Assembly: GCF_014649535.1 (NCBI RefSeq)
Contig: NZ_BMTF01000006.1
Location: 316,147-380,146, forward strand
DNA: 64,000 nucleotides
DNA from: Streptomyces gelaticus
GTDB taxonomy: Bacteria > Actinomycetota > Actinomycetes > Streptomycetales > Streptomycetaceae
Reading direction: 5' to 3'
This document shows, one piece after another, positions 11,449 to 20,847 of this stretch. The notes beneath the pieces are model-generated. The model was not told where the DNA came from. It did no database searches and was given only the letters and a program-made list of their open reading frames with translations. The position numbers and the translations under genes were made by a program. Numbering within the stretch: the stretch's first letter is position 1; each line of letters begins with the position of its first letter.

Positions 11449-12831
11449 GTGGAGCCCGACCTCTTTACCGCAGCCGCCGAAGACCGCCAGGAGAAGGACC
11501 CGTCCAGCAGCCCACTGGCGGTCCGGATGCGCCCCCGTACCCTCGACGAGGTCGTCGGCCAGCAGCATCTGCTCAAGCCGGGCTCGCCGCTGCGCCGCCT
11601 CGTCGGCGAGGGGAACGGCGGGCCGGCCGGCCCGTCGTCGGTGATCCTCTGGGGCCCGCCCGGCATCGGGAAGACGACCCTGGCCTACGTGGTCAGCAAG
11701 GCCACCAACAAGCGCTTCGTCGAGCTCTCCGCGATCACCGCGGGCGTCAAGGAGGTGCGGGCCGTCATCGAGGGCGCCCGCCGCGCCACCGGTGGCTACG
11801 GCAAGGAGACCGTCCTCTTCCTCGACGAGATCCACCGCTTCTCCAAGGCGCAGCAGGACTCCCTGCTGCCGGCCGTGGAGAACCGCTGGGTGACGCTGAT
11901 CGCGGCGACCACCGAGAATCCGTACTTCTCGATCATCTCGCCCCTGCTCTCCCGCTCGCTGCTGCTCACCCTGGAATCGCTCACCGACGACGATCTGCGC
12001 GGCCTGCTCAGGCGGGCTCTGTCCGACGAGCGCGGGCTCGGCGGCGCGGTGACGCTGCCGGAGGAGGCCGAGGCGCATCTGCTGCGGATCGCGGGAGGCG
12101 ACGCCCGCCGGGCCCTGACGGCCCTGGAGGCCGCGGCCGGTGCCGCGCTGTCCAAGCAGGAGAAGGAGATCACTCTCCTGACCCTGGAGGAGACCGTCGA
12201 CCGCGCGGCCGTCAAGTACGACCGGGACGGCGACCAGCACTACGACGTGGCGAGCGCGCTCATCAAGTCCATCCGCGGTTCCGACGTGGATGCCGCGCTG
12301 CACTATCTGGCCCGGATGATCGAGGCGGGGGAGGACCCCCGGTTCATCGCCCGGCGGCTGATGATCTCGGCCAGCGAGGACATCGGGCTCGCCGACCCCA
12401 CGGCGCTGCCCACCGCCGTCGCGGCCGCCCAGGCGGTCGCCATGATCGGTTTTCCCGAGGCGGCGCTCACCCTGAGCCATGCCACGATCGCGCTGGCCCT
12501 CGCCCCCAAGTCCAACGCGGCGACGCTGGCGATCTTCGCTGCCCAGGAGGACGTACGGAAGGGGCTCGCGGGCCCGGTCCCGGCGCATCTGCGCGACGGC
12601 CACTACAAGGGCGCCGCCAAGCTGGGCCATGCCCAGGGCTATGTGTATCCGCACGATGTCCCCGGCGGGATCGCCGCCCAGCAGTACGCCCCGGAGGCGG
12701 TGCGCGACAAGCACTACTACCAGCCCACGCGCTACGGCGCGGAGGCGCGCTACGCCGATGTGGTGGAGCGGGTCCGCGAGCGGCTCGGCCGCGCGGCCGG
12801 CGACGGCGGCTCCGGGCCGTCCGAGGGCTGA
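11449..12831 (+). CDS. rarA: Replication-associated recombination protein RarA (AAA+ ATPase)
   Basis: RarA (MgsA) is an AAA+ ATPase related to clamp loaders that acts at stalled replication forks. The 460-residue protein begins [12 protein letters not shown] and has [15 protein letters not shown], Walker [10 protein letters not shown] (about 70-78), Walker B FLDEIHRF, sensor and lid segments, and a C-terminal tetramerisation domain with [23 protein letters not shown] 11449 is preferred to the in-frame ATG 11419 because it follows a TAGGCT box by 7 nt and matches the usual N-terminus. Confidence 0.94.
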   Translation: MEPDLFTAAAEDRQEKDPSSSPLAVRMRPRTLDEVVGQQHLLKPGSPLRRLVGEGNGGPAGPSSVILWGPPGIGKTTLAYVVSKATNKRFVELSAITAGVKEVRAVIEGARRATGGYGKETVLFLDEIHRFSKAQQDSLLPAVENRWVTLIAATTENPYFSIISPLLSRSLLLTLESLTDDDLRGLLRRALSDERGLGGAVTLPEEAEAHLLRIAGGDARRALTALEAAAGAALSKQEKEITLLTLEETVDRAAVKYDRDGDQHYDVASALIKSIRGSDVDAALHYLARMIEAGEDPRFIARRLMISASEDIGLADPTALPTAVAAAQAVAMIGFPEAALTLSHATIALALAPKSNAATLAIFAAQEDVRKGLAGPVPAHLRDGHYKGAAKLGHAQGYVYPHDVPGGIAAQQYAPEAVRDKHYYQPTRYGAEARYADVVERVRERLGRAAGDGGSGPSEG

Positions 12832-12856
12832 GGGCGGGCGGCAGCCGCGCCCCCGT

Positions 12857-13690
12857 TCAATGCCCCGCCGCCTCGAAGAGGGCGTACATGGCCTGGCGCA
12901 GTTCGACGACGTCCCGTACCGGGGCGGGGAACTCGAAGCGCGCGTCGTAGCACCGTCCCCCGGCCTCGCACAGCCGCACCCGCAGCCCGTACCGATCCAG
13001 CGCCAGCGGCACGACGGACGGCAGACGGGCCGGGCAGCGACCGCCCGCCCGTTCGCCCAGCAGCCCGCACAGTGACGCCAGCTGCTCGCCGTGCCCCGCG
13101 TGCAGATGCTGGAGCAGCTCGGTCTCGTACCCGGTCAGCGGATCGGGTTCCGCGTCCCGGAATTCCTCCGGCCCGACCTCCTGCGCGCCCCACAGATCGT
13201 CGACGTACGCCTCCTCCGTCTCCAGCCGGAGCATCATCCGGCCGGGCCCGGACATGCCGGGTACGGCGGTGAGCCGGCCCGAGACCCACGCGCGGCCCCG
13301 GACGCGGTGCGGGACGGAGACCGGGGCGACGTCCGTGATCTCCAGCACGGCGGTCGGCCCGTCGTCCTCGGCCTGCACCGCGGCCCGTACGACCGGGGAA
13401 TCCGCGGGGAGTTCCAGGAACAGATCCCCGTCCGGCCCCACGCTCCTGGCCACCGGCATCAGCCGGACCGAGTCGGCCTCGTCCAGCCCGGGGGCGAGCA
13501 GTACCGACGAGCAGGTACTCTGTACGAGAGTTCGTGTGCGCTCGGCTGCTGACGGCATCCGAGTGATTTCAAGCCCGCCGGGACGCGGCTGACCACGATC
13601 TGATCGGTCCTCCGTCGTATCGGCACTCCAAGGGGTGTCGACGCTGTCAGTGCTGTCCGTGATGTGACTGGTGTTCCCCGGGCGAGACAT
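12857..13690 (-). CDS. DUF2470 domain protein, probably iron-regulated
   Basis: A 277-residue protein of the DUF2470 type, a domain shared with haem-utilisation (HugZ-like) and pyridoxamine-oxidase-fold proteins. The C-terminal 90 residues carry the DUF2470 features: TGYETELLQHLHAGHGEQL, a conserved aromatic Asp-Arg-Tyr-Gly turn and DARFEFPAPV. The ATG at 13690 is supported by AAGGAG at 13696-13701, 5 nt upstream; the first 44 residues are polar and disordered, and a shorter form from ATG 13558 is possible but has no ribosome site. A near-perfect iron box (13705-13723) sits immediately upstream, so repression by a DtxR/IdeR/DmdR-type regulator under iron sufficiency is expected. A role in haem or iron handling is inference. 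Confidence 0.85.
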   Translation of the reverse strand: MSRPGNTSHITDSTDSVDTPWSADTTEDRSDRGQPRPGGLEITRMPSAAERTRTLVQSTCSSVLLAPGLDEADSVRLMPVARSVGPDGDLFLELPADSPVVRAAVQAEDDGPTAVLEITDVAPVSVPHRVRGRAWVSGRLTAVPGMSGPGRMMLRLETEEAYVDDLWGAQEVGPEEFRDAEPDPLTGYETELLQHLHAGHGEQLASLCGLLGERAGGRCPARLPSVVPLALDRYGLRVRLCEAGGRCYDARFEFPAPVRDVVELRQAMYALFEAAGH

Positions 13691-13704
13691 GCGATCTCCT
13701 TAAG

Positions 13705-13723
13705 TAAGGTGAGCCTAACCTAA
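13705..13723. promoter_or_regulatory. Iron box (DtxR/IdeR/DmdR operator)
   Basis: TAAGGTGAGCCTAACCTAA matches the 19-bp consensus palindrome TTAGGTTAGCCTAACCTAA at 17 of 19 positions. It lies 15 bp upstream of the DUF2470 start and 24 bp upstream of the rpsD start, on a 56-bp divergent region. It most likely controls the DUF2470 gene; an effect on rpsD is possible given the short distance. Confidence 0.82.
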
Positions 13724-13746
13724 CCTACAATGGAGGTCTGGAGAAC

Positions 13747-14361
13747 GTGCCTAACCAGTCGCGTCCCAAGGTCAAGAAGAGCCGCGCGCTCGGCATCGCG
13801 CTGACGCCGAAGGCCGTCAAGTACTTCGAGGCCCGCCCCTACCCGCCGGGCGAGCACGGCCGTGGCCGCAAGCAGAACTCGGACTACAAGGTCCGTCTGC
13901 TGGAGAAGCAGCGTCTGCGTGCCCAGTACGACATCAGCGAGCGCCAGATGGCGCGCGCGTACGACCGCGCCAAGAAGGCCGAGGGCAAGACGGGCGAGGC
14001 GCTGGTCGTCGAGCTCGAGCGCCGTCTCGACGCGCTGGTCCTGCGTTCGGGCATCGCCCGCACCATCTACCAGGCCCGTCAGATGGTCGTGCACGGCCAC
14101 ATCGAGGTCAACGGTGGCAAGGTCGACAAGCCGTCGTTCCGCGTCCGTCCCGACGACATCGTGATGGTTCGGGAGCGCAGCCGCGACAAGCACCCCTTCC
14201 AGGTGGCCCGCGAGGGTGGCTACGCCCCCGACGGCGAGACCCCGCGCTACCTGCAGGTGAACCTGAAGGCCCTGGCCTTCCGCCTTGACCGGGACCCGAA
14301 CCGCAAGGAAATCCCCGTCATCTGCGACGAGCAGCTCGTCGTCGAGTACTACGCCCGCTGA
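13747..14361 (+). CDS. rpsD: 30S ribosomal protein S4
   Basis: S4 binds 16S rRNA early in small-subunit assembly. The 204-residue protein has the N-terminal S4 domain ([20 protein letters not shown]) and a C-terminal S4 RNA-binding fold (about 95-155, [20 protein letters not shown]). It lacks the four-cysteine zinc site, so it is a zinc-free C-minus form. The GTG at 13747 is preceded by GGAGG and GGAGA. It stands alone rather than in an alpha operon, and shares its upstream region with an iron box. A terminator lies at 14392-14428. Confidence 0.97.
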   Translation: MPNQSRPKVKKSRALGIALTPKAVKYFEARPYPPGEHGRGRKQNSDYKVRLLEKQRLRAQYDISERQMARAYDRAKKAEGKTGEALVVELERRLDALVLRSGIARTIYQARQMVVHGHIEVNGGKVDKPSFRVRPDDIVMVRERSRDKHPFQVAREGGYAPDGETPRYLQVNLKALAFRLDRDPNRKEIPVICDEQLVVEYYAR

Positions 14362-14388
14362 TCCGGGCGCAGCCGCTCTCACCAGCGC

Positions 14389-16581
14389 TCAGGCCCGCCC
14401 CTCCCGGATGTACGGGAGGCGGCGGGCCTCCGCGTTCTTCCCGGGGCCCGACGGCGTCCCCGGCCGTCGCTCCGGGGTCTCCGGGCGGTCCGCCGGGACG
14501 CTCGCCAGAGCCCTGGCCACCGCCGCGTCCGTATCCAGCTGTCCGCCCGTACGCAGCCCCGACTCGTAGCGGTCGTCACCGAGCTCCCGGCGGGCCAGCT
14601 CCTCGCAGCGGACCCGGGGCTGCCCGTACTGCGCCGATCCGAACAGCGGCAGTCCCACCGAAGGCCAGATCCGGTCCGCGGCCCCCTGGAGCACCGCCGC
14701 CTCCGCCGCATCGCCCTCGACGGCCGTGACCAGCGCCAGCAGCTCCAGGGCGAGCACCGATCCGAGCAGATCGTGGAAGGTGTGGCTGATCACCAGCGAC
14801 TGCCCGAGCAGTTCCCGGGCCCGGTCCGGCCGACCGTGCTGGAGGGCCGTGAAGGCCAGCACGTACAGCGCGTACGACAGGGCCCAGCGCTCCCCGTGGT
14901 CCTCGCAGATCTCCTTGACCTCTTCGCAGATGGCGGCCGCCCCGTCCGGATCCCCGTTGAATCCGACCGCCATCGCGAGCTCGATCTGGGCCATCAGGAC
15001 GTTGCTGTTCAGCTCGCCGAGCTCCCGGTAGCGGCGCAGCGCGTCGCCCAGCAGCTCCTCTGCCCGTGCCATGTCGTCGGTGACCAGCGCCAGACATCCC
15101 ATCCGGTGCACCGCGTACGCGAGCGCCGTGGGGTCGCCGGCCCGGTCCGCCTCGTCCCGGCACTCCTGCAGCGCGGACACCGCACCGATCGGATCGCCCT
15201 GGAGCACGGCCACGTGCCCGAGCACCCACAGCGCCTTCAGCCGCGAGGAGTCGTACGGGGTGTCCTCCTCCAGTACATGGTCCAGCCAGTGCCGGCCTTC
15301 CGAGAGCCGTCCGCAGCCCACCCAGAGGAACCACAGGGTGCCCGCCAGATACTGCGCGAGATGGGCCTCGCCCGGACTCTCCAGCGAACATTCCATCGCC
15401 CGCCGCAGGTTCGGCAGCTCGCTCTCGGCCCGGGCCGCCACCTCGGCCTGCCGTGGGCTGAACCAGTCGAGTTCGCACCAGGTCGCGAGCCCCAGGTACC
15501 AGTCCCGGTGGCGGCGCCGCAGCCGGTCCGTGTCATCGGTGGCCGCCAGCCACTCGGCGCCGTACTCCCGGACCGTGTCCAGCATCCGGTAGCGGGTGCC
15601 CTGCGCCGAGTCCTCGCGCAGCACGACGGACTGCGCCAGCAGCCCGGAGAGCACATCGAGCACCGACTCGGCCGGCAGACCGGCACCGCTGCAGATGTAT
15701 TCGACGGCCTCCAGGTCGAACTGCCCGGCGAACACCGAGAGCCGCGCCCAGAGCAGCCGCTGCTCGGGGGCGCAGAGTTCATGGCTCCAGCCGATGGCGG
15801 TACGCAGCGTCTGATGACGTGCCAGCGCGCTGCGGCTCGAACCGGTCAGCAGCCGGAAGCGGTCGTCCAGACGTTGCAGCACCTGGACGGTGGACAGGGC
15901 GCGCAGCCTCCCGGCGGCGAGTTCCAGGGCAAGGGGGATTCCGTCCAGGCGGCGGCACAGCTCACGGGTGGTCTCGCGGTTGTCGTCGGTCAGCCGGAAA
16001 TCCGGCTGTACGGCGACGGCCCGCTCCGTGAAGAGCAGCATCGCGTCCTCGTCCGTCATCGGTGCGAGCGGGAAGACGCGTTCTCCGTCCAGTTCCAGCG
16101 GCAGCCGCCCGACGGCCAGCACCCGCAGCCCCGGGGCCCGGCGCAGCAGTTCTCGTACCAGTCCGGCGCAGGCGTCCACGAGGTGTTCGAAGCCGTCGAT
16201 CACCAGCAGGAGCCGGCGCCCGGCCAGATGTTCGACGAGGGTCGTGCGGGGCGGTCTGCTGGTGTGATCGGTGAGCGCCAGGGCGTCGACCAGGGCGTGT
16301 TCCAGCAGTTCGGGGTCATGGGTGTCGGAGAGCTCGGCCATCCGGACACCGTCGCAGTACCGTTTCTCCAGAAGCGCGGCGATCCGGGCGGCGCAGCGGG
16401 TCTTGCCCACGCCGCCGACACCGACCATGGTGACGAGCCTGGACTCGTCCAGTAGTTGAGCGAGACGGACGAGTTCGTTCTCGCGTCCCACGAAACTGCT
16501 CAGTTCCGCCGGGAGGTTTCCGAGGGTGGTGGGGGCGCTCGGACCGTGGGGGGACGGAATGGGGCGCTGGGGGCGTCGCAT
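14389..16581 (-). CDS. AfsR/LuxR-type signal-transduction ATPase (NB-ARC plus TPR), no DNA-binding domain seen
   Basis: A 730-residue STAND-type ATPase. Residues about 25-330 form the nucleotide-binding region with FVGRENEL, Walker A GVGGVGKT (54-61), Walker B LLLVIDGFEHL, and GIPLALELAAGRLR. Residues about 360-690 are helical TPR-like repeats. Related regulators normally add an N-terminal SARP or a C-terminal LuxR helix-turn-helix; neither is present here, so it may signal through a partner or sense a stress directly. The ATG at 16581 is chosen because a promoter (-35 GTACAA/TTGTAC at 16615-16620, -10 at 16591-16596) overlaps the upstream TTG at 16620 and rules that start out. The message would have almost no leader. 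A target cannot be named. Confidence 0.85.
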   Translation of the reverse strand: MRRPQRPIPSPHGPSAPTTLGNLPAELSSFVGRENELVRLAQLLDESRLVTMVGVGGVGKTRCAARIAALLEKRYCDGVRMAELSDTHDPELLEHALVDALALTDHTSRPPRTTLVEHLAGRRLLLVIDGFEHLVDACAGLVRELLRRAPGLRVLAVGRLPLELDGERVFPLAPMTDEDAMLLFTERAVAVQPDFRLTDDNRETTRELCRRLDGIPLALELAAGRLRALSTVQVLQRLDDRFRLLTGSSRSALARHQTLRTAIGWSHELCAPEQRLLWARLSVFAGQFDLEAVEYICSGAGLPAESVLDVLSGLLAQSVVLREDSAQGTRYRMLDTVREYGAEWLAATDDTDRLRRRHRDWYLGLATWCELDWFSPRQAEVAARAESELPNLRRAMECSLESPGEAHLAQYLAGTLWFLWVGCGRLSEGRHWLDHVLEEDTPYDSSRLKALWVLGHVAVLQGDPIGAVSALQECRDEADRAGDPTALAYAVHRMGCLALVTDDMARAEELLGDALRRYRELGELNSNVLMAQIELAMAVGFNGDPDGAAAICEEVKEICEDHGERWALSYALYVLAFTALQHGRPDRARELLGQSLVISHTFHDLLGSVLALELLALVTAVEGDAAEAAVLQGAADRIWPSVGLPLFGSAQYGQPRVRCEELARRELGDDRYESGLRTGGQLDTDAAVARALASVPADRPETPERRPGTPSGPGKNAEARRLPYIREGRA
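14392..14428 (+). terminator. Terminator after rpsD, overlapping the 3' end of the convergent gene
   Basis: A 15-bp stem with a single bulged C: GGCCCGCC and CCTCCCG (14392-14406) pair with CGGGAGG and GGCGGGCC (14413-14428) around a 6-nt loop. It encodes the last residues of the minus-strand ATPase gene, so the two convergent genes share it. Confidence 0.7.
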
Positions 16582-16590
16582 GAAACACGC

Positions 16591-16620
16591 AGAGTACTGG
16601 CAGGAATGCTCTCCGTACAA
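16591..16620 (-). promoter_or_regulatory. Promoter of the AfsR-like ATPase gene
   Basis: Read on the minus strand: TTGTAC (16620-16615), an 18-bp spacer, TACTCT (16596-16591), then 9 nt to ATG 16581. Spacing and boxes fit a housekeeping sigma-70-type promoter with a very short or absent leader. Confidence 0.6.
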
Positions 16621-16684
16621 TCGCCTTATGGCAACGCCGCCCTTCCCGCCGGGAATGCGGTACGGGGTGCGACCACCGGCGCGA

Positions 16685-16690
16685 TAGGCT
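16685..16690 (+). promoter_or_regulatory. -10 box (TAGGCT) for the DUF948 gene
   Basis: TAGGCT about 90 nt upstream of the GTG at 16779, in a 197-bp divergent region. No clear -35 box is visible. The rest of the region holds the AfsR-like promoter on the other strand. Confidence 0.4.
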
Positions 16691-16778
16691 CAAGGGACGA
16701 CGATCGGCTGTTGCGGCGGCCGTCGCCGGACCGAGCAGAGACAGACAGAGACAGCGACAAGCTAGAGAGCGGTGCACT

Positions 16779-17231
16779 GTGTCCGGTGGAGAGGTGGCCG
16801 GGATTCTGGTGGCCGTCTTCTGGGCGATCCTGGTTTCGTTCCTCGCCGTCGTGCTGGTGAGGCTGGCCCAGACGCTCAGGGCGACCACCAAGCTCGTGGC
16901 GGACGTGACCGAGCAGGCCGTCCCCCTGCTCGCCGACGCCTCCGCCACCGTGCGTTCCGCGCAGACCCAGCTCGACAAGGTCGACGCGATCGCGTCGGAC
17001 GTCCAGGAAGTCACCTCGAACGCCTCCGCGCTCTCCACCACCGTCGCCTCGACCTTCGGCGGCCCGCTCGTCAAGGTCGCCGCGTTCGGCTACGGGGTGC
17101 GGCGGGCCATCGGCCGCAAGGCCACCCCCGAACCGGAACCCGCCCGCCGTTCGGTGATCGTCGGCCGCACCGTGCCTTCCGCGCGCGGCAGGAAGCGCGA
17201 CGGCAGAAGTTCCCGCGGATCGAAGGACTGA
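16779..17231 (+). CDS. DUF948-type single-pass membrane protein
   Basis: A 150-residue protein with one N-terminal membrane helix (about 8-28, GILVAVFWAILVSFLAVVLV), then a long amphipathic helical stretch with repeated Val/Ala/Thr/Asp heptad character, and a basic C-terminal tail. This is the pattern of DUF948 proteins, of unknown function, found next to alaS in actinobacteria. The next gene begins 7 nt after its stop, and alaS follows that, so the three form one unit. Confidence 0.85.
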   Translation: MSGGEVAGILVAVFWAILVSFLAVVLVRLAQTLRATTKLVADVTEQAVPLLADASATVRSAQTQLDKVDAIASDVQEVTSNASALSTTVASTFGGPLVKVAAFGYGVRRAIGRKATPEPEPARRSVIVGRTVPSARGRKRDGRSSRGSKD

Positions 17232-17238
17232 CGCAGCC

Positions 17239-17601
17239 ATGTTCCGCCGTACGTTCTGGTTCACCGCCGGCGCCGCCGCCGGTGTCTGGGCCACCGCCAA
17301 GGTCAACCGGAAGCTCAAGCAGCTGACCCCCGAGAGCCTTGCGGCGCAGGCCGCCGACCGGGCGATCGAGACGGGGCACAAGCTCAAGGACTTCGCCCTG
17401 GACGTCCGTGAGTCCATGGCCCGCCGCGAAGCCGAACTGGGCGAGGTGCTGGGCCTGGCGGCACCGGTCGATCAGGACCTCCCGGTCCGGCCGCACTTCG
17501 TCGTCGAGGCGTCCGAGCCCGTCGGACCCGACAGGTCTCTCGAGGCCACCAAGTACCGCAAGCTCCCCTACACGTCGTACAACCGGAATGAGGACCACTG
17601 A
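17239..17601 (+). CDS. Small conserved protein (DUF6167-like)
   Basis: A 120-residue protein that starts [25 protein letters not shown], a short hydrophobic segment that could insert into or lie on the membrane, followed by a charged helix and a Tyr/Asn-rich C-terminus. No catalytic motif is visible. Its TGA shares one base with the alaS ATG (TGATG), a sign of translational coupling to alaS. It is conserved in this position in streptomycetes; its role is unknown. Confidence 0.85.
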   Translation: MFRRTFWFTAGAAAGVWATAKVNRKLKQLTPESLAAQAADRAIETGHKLKDFALDVRESMARREAELGEVLGLAAPVDQDLPVRPHFVVEASEPVGPDRSLEATKYRKLPYTSYNRNEDH

Positions 17602-20270
17602 TGGAGTCGGCTGAAATTCGTCGCCGCTGGCTGAGCTTCTTCGAGGAGCGCGGTCACACCGTCGTCCCTTCGGCGTCGCTCATCGCGGACGACCCGACTC
17701 TGCTGCTCGTCAACGCGGGCATGGTCCCCTTCAAGCCGTACTTCCTCGGTGAGACCAAGCCGCCGGCCCCGCGCGCCACCAGCGTGCAGAAGTGCGTGCG
17801 TACGCCCGACATCGAAGAGGTCGGCAAGACCACCCGGCACGGCACGTTCTTCCAGATGTGCGGCAACTTCTCCTTCGGTGAGTACTTCAAGGAAGGGGCC
17901 ATCAGCTACGCCTGGGAGCTGCTGACCAACTCCGTGGCGGAGGGCGGCTACGGCCTCGACCCCGAGCGGCTGTGGATCACGGTCTACCTCGACGACGACG
18001 AGGCCGAGCAGATCTGGCGCGAGAAGATCGGCGTTCCCGCCGAGCGCATCCAGCGCCTGGGCAAGAAGGACAACTTCTGGTCCATGGGCGTCCCCGGCCC
18101 CTGCGGTCCCTGCTCCGAGATCAACTACGACCGCGGCCCCGAGTTCGGCGTCGAGGGCGGCCCGGCCGTCAACGACGAGCGGTACGTGGAGATCTGGAAC
18201 CTGGTCTTCATGCAGTTCGAGCGCGGCGCCGGTGACGGCAAGGAGGACTTCCCGATCCTCGGCGATCTGCCGTCGAAGAACATCGACACGGGTCTGGGCC
18301 TGGAACGCCTCGCCATGATCCTGCAGGGCGTACAGAACATGTACGAGACCGACACCCTGCGCGTCGTCATGGACAAGGCCACCGAGCTGACCGGTGTCCG
18401 CTACGGCGACAAGCACGACTCCGACGTCTCGATGCGTGTGGTCGCCGACCACATCCGTACCTCCGTGATGCTCATCGGCGACGGCGTGACGCCGGGCAAC
18501 GAGGGCCGCGGGTACGTCCTGCGCCGCATCATGCGCCGTGCCGTCCGCAACATGCGCCTGATGGGTGCCGACGGACCGGTGGTCAAGGACCTGGTCGACG
18601 TCGTGATCGAGACGATGGGGCAGCAGTACCCGGAGCTGATCACCGACCGCAAGCGCATCGAGACCGTCGCCCTCGCCGAGGAGGCCGCCTTCCTCAAGGC
18701 GCTCAAGGGCGGCACCAACATCCTCGACACCGCCGTCACCGAGACCAAGGCCGCCGGTGGCAAGGTCCTCGCCGGTGACAAGGCGTTCCTGCTCCACGAC
18801 ACCTGGGGCTTCCCGATCGACCTCACCCTGGAGATGGCCGCCGAACAGGGCCTCTCGGTGGACGAGGAGGGCTTCCGCCGCCTGATGAGGGAGCAGCGGG
18901 AGCGCGCCAAGGCGGACGCCCGCGCCAAGAAGACCGGTCACGCCGACCTGTCCGCCTACCGCGAGGTCGCCGACAACTCCGGCACCACCGACTTCACCGG
19001 CTACACCGCCACCGAGGGGGAGTCGACCATCGTCGGCCTCCTCGTCGACGGAGTGTCCTCCCCGGCCGCGTCCGAGGGCGACGAGGTCGAGGTCGTCCTC
19101 GACCGCACCCCGTTCTACGCCGAGGGCGGCGGCCAGATCGCCGACCAGGGCCGGATCAGGCTCGACACCGGCGCCGTCATCGAGGTCCGCGACGTCCAGA
19201 AGCCGGTGCCCGGCGTCCACGTCCACAAGGGCGTCGTCCAGGTCGGTGAGGTCACCGTCGGCGCTCCGGTCTTCGCCTCGATCGACGTCAAGCGCCGCCG
19301 CGCCATCGCCCGCGCCCACTCCGCCACGCACCTCACGCACCAGGCCCTGCGCGACGCACTCGGCCCGACGGCCGCCCAGGCCGGTTCCGAGAACCAGCCC
19401 GGCCGCTTCCGCTTCGACTTCGGCTCGCCGAACGCCGTTCCCGGCTCGGTCATGACCGACGTCGAGCAGAAGATCAACGACGTGCTCTCGCGCGAACTCG
19501 ACGTCCAGGCCGAGGTCATGTCGATCGACGAGGCCAAGAAGCAGGGCGCCATCGCCGAGTTCGGCGAGAAGTACGGGGAGCGGGTCCGGGTCGTCACCAT
19601 CGGCGACTTCTCCAAGGAGCTCTGCGGCGGTACGCACGTCCACAACACCGCCCAGCTGGGCCTGGTGAAGCTGCTCGGAGAGTCGTCCATCGGCTCCGGT
19701 GTGCGGCGTATCGAGGCCCTCGTCGGCGTCGACGCGTACAACTTCCTCGCCAAGGAGCACACGGTCGTCGCCCAGCTCCAGGAGCTGGTCAAGGGGCGTC
19801 CCGAGGAGCTCCCGGAGAAGATCGCCGGAATGCTCGGCAAGCTGAAGGACGCCGAGAAGGAGATCGAGAAGTTCCGCGCGGAGAAGGTCCTCCAGGCCGC
19901 CGCCGGACTGGCCGAGTCCGCCAAGGACGTACGCGGCGTCGCCCTGGTCACCGGCCAGGTGCCCGACGGCACGTCCGCCGACGACCTGCGCAAGCTCGTT
20001 CTCGACGTCCGTGGCCGCATCCAGGGAGGCCGCCCGGCCGTCGTGGCCCTGTTCACCACGGCCAACGGCCGCCCGCTGACCGTCATCGCCACCAACGAGG
20101 CCGCCCGCGAGCGCGGTCTCAAGGCCGGTGACCTGGTCCGCACCGCGGCCAAGACCCTCGGTGGCGGTGGCGGCGGCAAGCCGGACGTCGCCCAGGGCGG
20201 CGGCCAGGACCCCGAGGCCATCGGCGCCGCCGTGTCCGCCGTCGAACGCCTCGTCACCGAGACGGCGTGA
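17601..20270 (+). CDS. alaS: Alanyl-tRNA synthetase
   Basis: AlaRS charges tRNA-Ala and edits mischarged Ser or Gly. The 889-residue protein has the class II catalytic core (N-terminal third, with [15 protein letters not shown]), the editing domain with the zinc-binding HSATHLTH motif (about 573-580) and CGGTHVHNT, and a C-terminal oligomerisation domain whose glycine-rich end ([15 protein letters not shown]) is typical. The start overlaps the upstream stop by one base and the end overlaps ruvX by 4 nt. Confidence 0.98.
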   Translation: MESAEIRRRWLSFFEERGHTVVPSASLIADDPTLLLVNAGMVPFKPYFLGETKPPAPRATSVQKCVRTPDIEEVGKTTRHGTFFQMCGNFSFGEYFKEGAISYAWELLTNSVAEGGYGLDPERLWITVYLDDDEAEQIWREKIGVPAERIQRLGKKDNFWSMGVPGPCGPCSEINYDRGPEFGVEGGPAVNDERYVEIWNLVFMQFERGAGDGKEDFPILGDLPSKNIDTGLGLERLAMILQGVQNMYETDTLRVVMDKATELTGVRYGDKHDSDVSMRVVADHIRTSVMLIGDGVTPGNEGRGYVLRRIMRRAVRNMRLMGADGPVVKDLVDVVIETMGQQYPELITDRKRIETVALAEEAAFLKALKGGTNILDTAVTETKAAGGKVLAGDKAFLLHDTWGFPIDLTLEMAAEQGLSVDEEGFRRLMREQRERAKADARAKKTGHADLSAYREVADNSGTTDFTGYTATEGESTIVGLLVDGVSSPAASEGDEVEVVLDRTPFYAEGGGQIADQGRIRLDTGAVIEVRDVQKPVPGVHVHKGVVQVGEVTVGAPVFASIDVKRRRAIARAHSATHLTHQALRDALGPTAAQAGSENQPGRFRFDFGSPNAVPGSVMTDVEQKINDVLSRELDVQAEVMSIDEAKKQGAIAEFGEKYGERVRVVTIGDFSKELCGGTHVHNTAQLGLVKLLGESSIGSGVRRIEALVGVDAYNFLAKEHTVVAQLQELVKGRPEELPEKIAGMLGKLKDAEKEIEKFRAEKVLQAAAGLAESAKDVRGVALVTGQVPDGTSADDLRKLVLDVRGRIQGGRPAVVALFTTANGRPLTVIATNEAARERGLKAGDLVRTAAKTLGGGGGGKPDVAQGGGQDPEAIGAAVSAVERLVTETA

Positions 20271-20752
20271 CGACGGGAATGACGCAGATGCGCCGCGGTC
20301 GTCGTCTCGCGATCGATGTCGGGGACGCCCGGATCGGGGTCGCCTCGTGCGACCCCGACGGGATCCTCGCCACGCCGGTGGAGACCGTTCCGGGACGTGA
20401 TGTCCCGGCGGCCCACCGGCGGCTCGGGCAGATCGTCGAGGAGTACGAGCCGATCGAGATCATCATCGGCCTGCCGCGGTCCCTCGGTGGCGGTGAAGGA
20501 CCCGCCGCCGCCAAGATCCGGCTCTTCGCACAGGAGGTCGCCCGCTCGGTCGCGCCCGTTCCGGTGCGGTTGGTGGACGAGAGGATGACCACAGTGACGG
20601 CCAGTCAGGGGCTGCGCGCTTCGGGCGTGAAGTCCAAGAAAGGCCGATCCGTCATCGACCAAGCTGCCGCTGTGGTGATCCTTCAGAACGCTCTGGAGTC
20701 CGAACGGGCCTCGGGCCGGGCCCCCGGCGAAGGCGTCGAAGTGGTTGTCTGA
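20267..20752 (+). CDS. ruvX: Holliday junction resolvase-like protein RuvX (YqgF)
   Basis: YqgF/RuvX proteins are RNase H-fold nucleases needed for pre-16S rRNA processing and proposed as Holliday junction resolvases. The 161-residue protein has the family motifs [37 protein letters not shown] and a final [11 protein letters not shown] with the catalytic Asp. The GTG at 20267 overlaps the alaS stop; ATG 20279 and ATG 20288 are possible alternative starts. The alaS-ruvX-mltG order is conserved. Confidence 0.93.
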   Translation: MTTGMTQMRRGRRLAIDVGDARIGVASCDPDGILATPVETVPGRDVPAAHRRLGQIVEEYEPIEIIIGLPRSLGGGEGPAAAKIRLFAQEVARSVAPVPVRLVDERMTTVTASQGLRASGVKSKKGRSVIDQAAAVVILQNALESERASGRAPGEGVEVVV

Positions 20753-20847
20753 TCGCGATACGGTAACGTTCCGCGCGATGCGGCGGTGCTTCGAACAAAC
20801 ACCGCACAGCAAGAGACGGAATGTCGTCTCGCGGCTCTAGGGGATCG

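Noticed and set aside
10376..13573. Two near-identical 15-mers (TCCGAGTGATnTCAA) at about 10378 and 13559
   Set aside because: They differ by one base, but one lies in coding sequence and I know no factor with this site. Two copies in 3 kb could be chance.
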